From Cladocopium goreaui (taxonomy: Eukaryota; Sar; Dinophyceae; Suessiales; Symbiodiniaceae): a stretch of DNA of 64,000 nucleotides. How positions within the stretch are numbered: the stretch's first letter is position 1; each line of letters starts with the position of its first letter. The stretch lies in the NCBI GenBank assembly GCA_947184155.2, contig CAMXCT020006748.1, positions 1-64,000 of the forward strand, given 5' to 3'. This document shows positions 60,801-64,000 of this stretch, one piece after another. A program made the translations under genes and the position numbers. Below the pieces are notes generated by a model that worked only from the letters and a program-made list of their open reading frames with translations, made no database searches and was not told the origin of the DNA.

Positions 60801-63800
60801 ACTCCTGGAACTTGACTTCCGCAAAGTATCAATCAGCCCCGGATTCATTGCCTTTGGTCAGATCCTGTGCTGGTTGCTGGTTGCAGATGATGTGTTAGTG
60901 AGTCTTGCTGGCTTCCAGGTGTGCTTTTTTTTTGCATCATGTGTACTTGGGTTGCTAATATTGGCATGTGTTTTTTCCGCAAAGTTGATGTTGGCTAAGG
61001 ACAAATCCGGTGATTTTCGGCCATTTCTATGCAAGAATTTCGGGGACCCACGAAATTCAAACCTGGCGCAGGGATAGCCAAGATATAACCTGTAACGATA
61101 TTCTCTGGATAGATTCTTCATGGTACCCAAACAGTGACTACCTGAGCTCAATCTAACACAACTGGCACTGGTGAACTGAGGATACCATCAGCTACAGCGC
61201 TGTGCTGGGCGCGTATGCCTCCGGTGGTTTGTGGCCCAGCCGCTTTTGGATATGTTGGACGATGTGTTTGAAAGTCCATGTGATGATGGCTCGGACAGAC
61301 AGTGGGTGCCAGAATGGCCGCAGTTTTTTGTTTGGCGTTTGAGTAAAGAGGTTGAGTAGTAATAGGAGAGCCACCCCTGGGATCATTGCACGAAACAAAT
61401 AGTTTCTACTCATAAGTGGTTTCTTTAAGTATTTGCATTCATCATTCCGGTTCAGGAATGACCCTAGAAACTTCATGACTTCCACAGCGTGGCCCTGTTC
61501 TTCCAGAGACATTTCAGCAAGAAACATGGCAAATTCTCCATTAATTGTTTCGCTGGTTGAACCATGGTGCATCATGGTGCCAATCCCAGCGTCCTATCTC
61601 CTGTTACATAAATGTCTGGCTGGTGGTTTGGAACATGTTTTATTTGTCCAGATATCGGGAATTTCATCATCCCAACTGACTTTCATATTTTCCAGAGGGG
61701 TTGAAACCACCAACCAGTAAATGATGCGATACCAAAAATACGCCGAAAGACTAAGATGGAGCCCCATGGCGTTAATTGCGTGAAAAAAAAACCTTGGACA
61801 CCACTTTTTGTTGATACCATTTGGCCAATTTGATAGGGAAGATCATGGATGGGGGGAAAAAAAATATATATATATATAATAACAATATAATAATTAATAA
61901 TATATTACAACAGGCAGTATTTCTTTGGAAAATACATGAAATGAACCGAAAGGAATGATTTAACTCCCAGGTCATGGGCCATCATGGGCTGGCCAAGAGA
62001 AAGCCCATAAAATCCAAGTCCGCTAAAACCATATACTGGTTGGTGGTGACTGGAACATGGCTGGATTCTGACTTTCCATTCACTTGGGAATTTCATCATC
62101 CCAGCTGACTTCCACATGTTTTAGAGGGGTGGCTCAACCACCAACCAGATTATTATTAACCCTCATTCACCATATATTAACCATATATTAACCATATATA
62201 AACCATATATTAACCAGTTGAAGCCACTAAAAATGATCACATCAAATCCCTGTTTTTTTTTCCGGGTCCGGCCGGTTCTATCCAGATTTCCCATCAGGTG
62301 GATCCAATGCTTCCAGCTCCTGAAGATCATGGCACAGCGGAAGGTGCACGACGACGAAACGTGGCGTGTAGCCGGTGTTTACATGGCCAGAAATCCACCA
62401 GAAATAGAGATAAATTATGATATAAATGGATATCAATGGATTTAAATCATGATAATATCCATGAATGGAGATAAAGCATGATATAGATGGTGTTTTGGTA
62501 GGAACATCATCGAACTCATTGAGGATTTGGGGCATGTTCCATCGTTTGATTGCAGGAAAAAAGCCAGGGTTGCTCCAAACACCACAGGTACGTTGCTCCA
62601 TCACGTGGCTGTCACCCATATGGGATGATCGATGGGAGAAGATGTTGGGTAAAATCCAGAAAAATCACATGGAAAATCGTTTGGATTTCAAGGGGATATG
62701 AACAATAAGGATCATGAATAATAGGGATATGATGGGATATGAATAATCATATTACCATCAATCACATGGAAAAATTGTTTGACTCGATCATGAACAATAA
62801 GGATTAGAAAATCAGGATATGGGGCAAAACTGATCGAACTCAATGAGAGATTTTCCTGTGCAAAGAATGAACCATCCCCACTAGAGGTTTATTGTTGGGT
62901 ATACTATGATATACCCATAATTGGGATGATGGCTGGTGCTAAAATCTGGATGTTGGATGACATGATGGATGAGAGAACATGGGAGAACTAAGAGATGTAG
63001 CGGAGAATTAAGACCTGGGCATAAGAACCCCAAAATACTCGTAGGTACAAGAGATCGAAACCTGGAGAGTGAGACGTTAAGATTGCAGTTTTTGTGGGAT
63101 GTATGGAATGTGACAATAACCCGCAATGAATGAGGGTATCATGTTGGGTAAAAATTGGATGAGCAGGTTTCACCATCAATTTCCTTCCGACAATGCCTGA
63201 TGCGCTATGCACCCCCAGACGGCGCAGACGTAGATGACGGAAAACTACACCGTCGTGCGTATGAACTCTATTTGGCACGCTTCTAAGATGGAGAAGCAGC
63301 ATGTAACAGGTTGGAACATGTTTTATTTTTCCATAATTGGGAATAATCATCCCAACTGACTTCCATATTTTTTAAGATGGTTATTGCACCACCAACCAGT
63401 ATAGGATCACATCGAATCCGTGTTTAAACACCAACCACTAACCAAGTATATATATATATATATTATATACCACAAACCAGTAACCCGAATAAAATCCCCC
63501 AAATCATCTCCTTTTTTTTGCTCAAAATATTTCTGCACCCCGTAGGTGCTGTGTGACCTGATCGCATGGAACACCGCAGCAAATTCATGGGCGCAGACAC
63601 TTGGACTGTACAAAAATGAGGATAAGGGTTATGTTATTAATTTATAATTCAATGGGAATTTCAGGATCCTAAATTGGAGCTACCTAACATATATAAGGCC
63701 AAAATTTCAGCGAATATCCCCACAAAATATGGCCAAAAATATGGTACTAACGTACCTCCATAAATTGGATCCTGAGATTCCCATTGAATAATGATCTCCC

Positions 63801-64000
63801 ATCCCAGGTAGTAAGCAGGTGCCAAGCATATGAAATAACCCACTCAGATTAGTGAAATATACCTCAGTTAGATTAATCGGTTCTTAACCACTTCCAACGC
63901 CCCGGATGCACCCCAAGTACTCATGGAGGTTCTCAGCGAATGGAGCATGATGACCCACAATTTACATACAAGGTGCTGTCCCCAGTGATGTTTGTCGTGT
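42811..64000 (+). CDS. Gene B: second TPR-like micro-exon gene, runs off the right edge
   Basis: Envelope of + strand islands after the cupin stop, with the same helix pattern as gene A. Start, full exon set and 3' end are not determined. The islands are more diverged from the TPR consensus than those of gene A. Whether this is one gene or two cannot be decided from sequence alone. Confidence 0.45.
44763..44867. mobile_element. MITE-B copy
   Basis: TACCCTCTTGTAAACTAACA at the left; the right end is eroded (ATGTTTACTCTATGG). Confidence 0.65.
44915..44995 (+). CDS. Exon of gene B
   Basis: 81 nt between tcatgccag and donor gtttga. Reading TPLAMAWAKAWREVQ then ILRSSGAETWQ, a TPR helix B and SGAE turn. 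The best single exon of gene B. Confidence 0.6.
45302..45404. mobile_element. MITE-B copy
   Basis: TACCCTCTTGTAATTTAACA at the left, TTAGTTTACCAGGGGGCA at the right. Internally close to the copies at 52232 and 60467. Confidence 0.75.
46089..46165 (+). CDS. Candidate exon of gene B
   Basis: Near ggttggcgcag, a frame reads LRTRFASAISQLLVKLR then VLRRS, an amphipathic helix. Boundaries are not fixed. The minus strand is also open here. Confidence 0.28.
46372..46482. mobile_element. MITE-A copy
   Basis: TTGGTTGGTGCTTTGGAACC at the left and AAACCACCAACCAG at the right, 111 bp, with the CATCATCCCAACTGACGAA core. Confidence 0.75.
47758..47840 (+). CDS. Exon of gene B
   Basis: Alanine-rich open frame ending at donor gtggga after gatgctgcag. 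It reads LAAEGASARAASVEER then WWNAARDADAA, helical with TPR-like spacing. The acceptor is at 47757 or 47765. Confidence 0.5.
47870..48205. repeat. Pair of hairpins
   Basis: GATGGTGTTTGA at 47878 pairs with TCAAACACCATC ending near 47918. CCGTTACCAATGGTAT near 48138 pairs with ATACCATTGGTAGCGG ending near 48175. Confidence 0.6.
48206..48890. other. Mixed intronic stretch with a GC-rich open patch
   Basis: 48300-48520 is AT-rich with no gene. At 48610-48860 a GC-rich patch is open in several frames (for example ADISQSPNRQISQRSLK, or ALRGQSAW before a gtgtca donor) and probably hides an exon of gene B, but I could not fix boundaries. Confidence 0.3.
48895..48997. mobile_element. MITE-A copy
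   Basis: CTGGTTGGTGGTTTGGAACA and TATACCACCAACCAG ends, 103 bp. Confidence 0.8.
49659..49711 (+). CDS. Candidate exon of gene B
   Basis: Acceptor acggaaaag, donor gtataag. It reads APIGKAASNDALACGMP, a helix B-like segment. The frame is open upstream too, to 49606. Confidence 0.4.
50226..51501. mobile_element. 1.3-kb TIR element with repeated AATATTCTATCTG motif
   Basis: 19-bp ends (CACTACCAGATAGAATATT at 50226-50244; the complement at 51483-51501 matches 17 of 19). Further copies of GAATATTCTATCTG or its complement occur near 50297, 50437, 50598, 50907, 51342, 51414 and 51455. Inside, 51040-51330 holds about four tandem units of roughly 77 bp with AATCCCATAGATATTCAATG. No transposase frame. 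Confidence 0.58.
51685..51788. mobile_element. MITE-A copy
   Basis: CTGATTGATGGTTTGGAACA and CACCACCAACCAG ends, 104 bp. A partial right half also occurs at 51531-51565 and another at 51897-51957; an eroded MITE-B copy lies between, at about 51795-51893. Confidence 0.75.
52232..52337. mobile_element. MITE-B copy
   Basis: TACCCTCTGGTAAACAAACA and AAAGTTTACCAGGGGGTA ends, 106 bp. Confidence 0.8.
52341..52486 (+). mobile_element. Inverted-repeat element family C, copy 2
   Basis: Matches the reverse complement of 31495-31650 and shares TACATTCTATGAATGGGG and TTTGTTAGTACTTATAA. Confidence 0.65.
52600..52623 (+). CDS. Possible 24-nt micro-exon of gene B
   Basis: Between catttacag and donor gttgaa, reads LPHYAADQ. 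Good splice words, but the piece is too short to support function. Confidence 0.22.
53096..53159 (+). CDS. Exon of gene B
   Basis: Acceptor gtcaacag, donor gtgaga. It reads MDFAMAIAAVAVTQRIAFD then MA, a helix A-like alanine-rich helix. Confidence 0.45.
53495..53598. mobile_element. MITE-A copy
   Basis: TTGGTTGGTGGTTTCAAACA and AAACCACCAACCAG ends. Confidence 0.75.
53661..53737 (+). CDS. Exon of gene B
   Basis: After atccagccag, one frame reads ACACASSLRQMAGWRR then AMVQLAVVEV, a helix B, turn, helix A order. The donor could be gtcaca. The minus strand is also open, so strand choice rests on the pattern. Confidence 0.4.
53810..54130. repeat. GATGATAATA minisatellite
   Basis: About a dozen uninterrupted GATGATAATA units at 53846-53970, with degenerate copies either side to 54130. 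Confidence 0.9.
54920..55009. mobile_element. MITE-A copy
   Basis: CTGGCAGTTTGGAACATT at the left, AAACCACCAACCAG at the right, 90 bp. Confidence 0.7.
55091..55156 (+). CDS. Exon of gene B
   Basis: After gctgccccag, reads IAGSSIAEVLCNAVPW then RTSQW, a helix A-like segment. Confidence 0.45.
55837..55918 (+). CDS. Exon of gene B
   Basis: Acceptor catcccag, donor gtggct. It reads SLAAAKNFRTWAKVHAG then AEEADRACAG, a TPR helix B and turn. A second GC-rich stretch at 55940-56045 may be the next exon (MARTNQAPGARLASGAG frame); boundaries unresolved. Confidence 0.55.
56148..56250. mobile_element. MITE-A copy with apparent target duplication
   Basis: CTGGTTGGTGGTTTGGAACG and TATACCACCAACCAG ends, 103 bp. 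CATATA lies immediately on both sides, the clearest target-site duplication of this family in the window. Confidence 0.85.
57293..57440. repeat. 25-bp tandem array
   Basis: About six units of CCACACTAACGGGTGCCAGA plus about five bases. Confidence 0.85.
57540..58500. repeat. Two adjacent satellites: GGGAAGTTGTGC units and GTCCCTTAGCAAAATTT units
   Basis: 57540-58000 holds degenerate units of roughly 100 bp with GGGAAGTTGTGC and TTTTTGTGATCAAATCATCA. 58070-58500 is an array of about 18-bp units (GTCCCTTAGCAAAATTT), more than twenty copies. Sequence shared on both sides (GGCTGCCCCCAGAGTGATTT at 57026 and 58578) suggests that the whole block belongs to one larger unit. Confidence 0.75.
59034..59073 (+). 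CDS. Candidate exon of gene B
   Basis: After cattacag, reads PWIHEVLSVMEAG, matching the helix B form of 26053 (DLLNEWEDLG). Donor gtgcag. Confidence 0.4.
60076..60166 (+). CDS. Exon of gene B
   Basis: Acceptor ggcgtgcag, donor gttcca. Reading VDVPMVFVEDLLSAW then ALIRRNGLKIGHLR: helix B with tryptophan and NG turn. A later acceptor at 60107 (gtcgaag) would keep only the helix. Confidence 0.5.
60181..60365. repeat. Hairpin element with 25-bp arms
   Basis: TGGATGGTTGCGAAATCTTG at 60232 pairs with the segment ending at 60332, 25 bp with one mismatch. GTCCCATT(A/T)AA...GGCTATTTGATGG-type sequence occurs directly on both sides (60181 and 60341). Confidence 0.65.
60467..60572. mobile_element. 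MITE-B copy
   Basis: TACCCTCTGGTAAACAAACA and TTGGTTTACCGGAGGGTA ends, 106 bp. Confidence 0.8.
60799..60825 (+). CDS. Possible micro-exon of gene B
   Basis: 27 nt between ggttgaag and donor gtatca, reads QLLELDFRK. The longer open frame to 60918 (ending at a gtgtgc donor) is an alternative. Confidence 0.3.
61192..61575 (-). CDS. Unrecognised 127-residue open frame, antisense to gene B
   Basis: An uninterrupted frame with ATG and stop. The middle reads AEMSLEEQGHAVEVMKFLG, helical and charged. A hydrophobic stretch, MIPGVALLLLLNLF, follows, then a basic C-terminal part. The composition looks more protein-like than other intronic frames, but I do not recognise a family and see no splice or promoter evidence. 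It may be chance or a fragment of a mobile element. Confidence 0.22.
   Translation of the reverse strand: MMHHGSTSETINGEFAMFLAEMSLEEQGHAVEVMKFLGSFLNRNDECKYLKKPLMSRNYLFRAMIPGVALLLLLNLFTQTPNKKLRPFWHPLSVRAIITWTFKHIVQHIQKRLGHKPPEAYAPSTAL
61616..61717. mobile_element. MITE-A copy
   Basis: CTGGCTGGTGGTTTGGAACA and AAACCACCAACCAG ends, flanked by TAAATGT and TAAATGA (near-perfect 6-bp duplication). Confidence 0.8.
62036..62148. mobile_element. MITE-A copy
   Basis: CTGGTTGGTGGTGACTGGAA and CAACCACCAACCAG ends, 113 bp, slightly longer in the middle. Confidence 0.78.
62298..62390 (+). CDS. Exon of gene B
   Basis: After ttcccatcag, reads WIQCFQLLKIMAQRK then VHDDETWRVAGVYMA: helix B, turn, helix A in the right order. 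The donor may be gtagcc at 62368 or lie after the last codon. Confidence 0.52.
63308..63399. mobile_element. MITE-A copy, left end eroded
   Basis: Starts GGTTGGAACATG and ends CACCACCAACCAG; the first dozen bases of the TIR are missing. Confidence 0.7.
63546..63604 (+). CDS. Exon of gene B
   Basis: After ccccgtag, reads VLCDLIAWNTAANSWAQTLG, helical with TPR-like spacing. Confidence 0.42.
63917..63950 (+). CDS. Candidate exon of gene B at the window edge
   Basis: After accccaag, reads LMEVLSEWSMM, a helix B with tryptophan. The frame is open to the left as DAPQV. Confidence 0.35.

Overview
The window looks like nuclear DNA of a eukaryote with very large introns. The best fit is a dinoflagellate or a close relative, but this is inferred from gene architecture only; no rRNA, organelle or spliced-leader gene was found. 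No bacterial operon, tRNA, rRNA or CRISPR array is visible. Coding sequence occurs as small GC-rich islands of about 25-100 bases, all on the + strand. They are separated by AT-rich introns of a few hundred bases to a few kilobases that are packed with satellites and small inverted-repeat elements.

Layout. From 1 to about 7.8 kb there is mostly repeat DNA and no gene I can defend. From about 7.9 to 34 kb, a series of short islands encodes helix-turn-helix pieces typical of tetratricopeptide (TPR) repeats; this is called gene A. From 34.68 to 41.53 kb, five exons join with matching phases into a complete small cupin of the Cupin_3/DUF861 type. It is either the C-terminal domain of gene A or a separate gene with its own leader-acceptor site. 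From about 42.8 kb to the right edge, a second series of TPR-like exons (gene B) follows in the same direction and runs off the window.

The non-coding part is unusually structured. It holds a 2.3 kb terminal-inverted-repeat element (14.46-16.78 kb) with a nearly perfect 379-bp foldback inside. A second element at 50.23-51.50 kb has similar architecture. There are two abundant MITE-like families (TIR CTGGTTGGTGGTTT and TIR TACCCTCTGGTAAA), two copies of a composite element carrying a 94-bp satellite, three copies of an element carrying a 24-bp minisatellite, and many other tandem arrays.

Exon boundaries were set by eye from reading frame, helix pattern and splice dinucleotides. Several require GC donors. 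The cupin chain and the three-exon TPR chain at 23.88-24.82 kb are the best supported; most single islands are tentative. TPR genes usually encode protein-binding scaffolds, and Cupin_3 domains are small beta-barrels of varied or unknown function, so no pathway is assigned.
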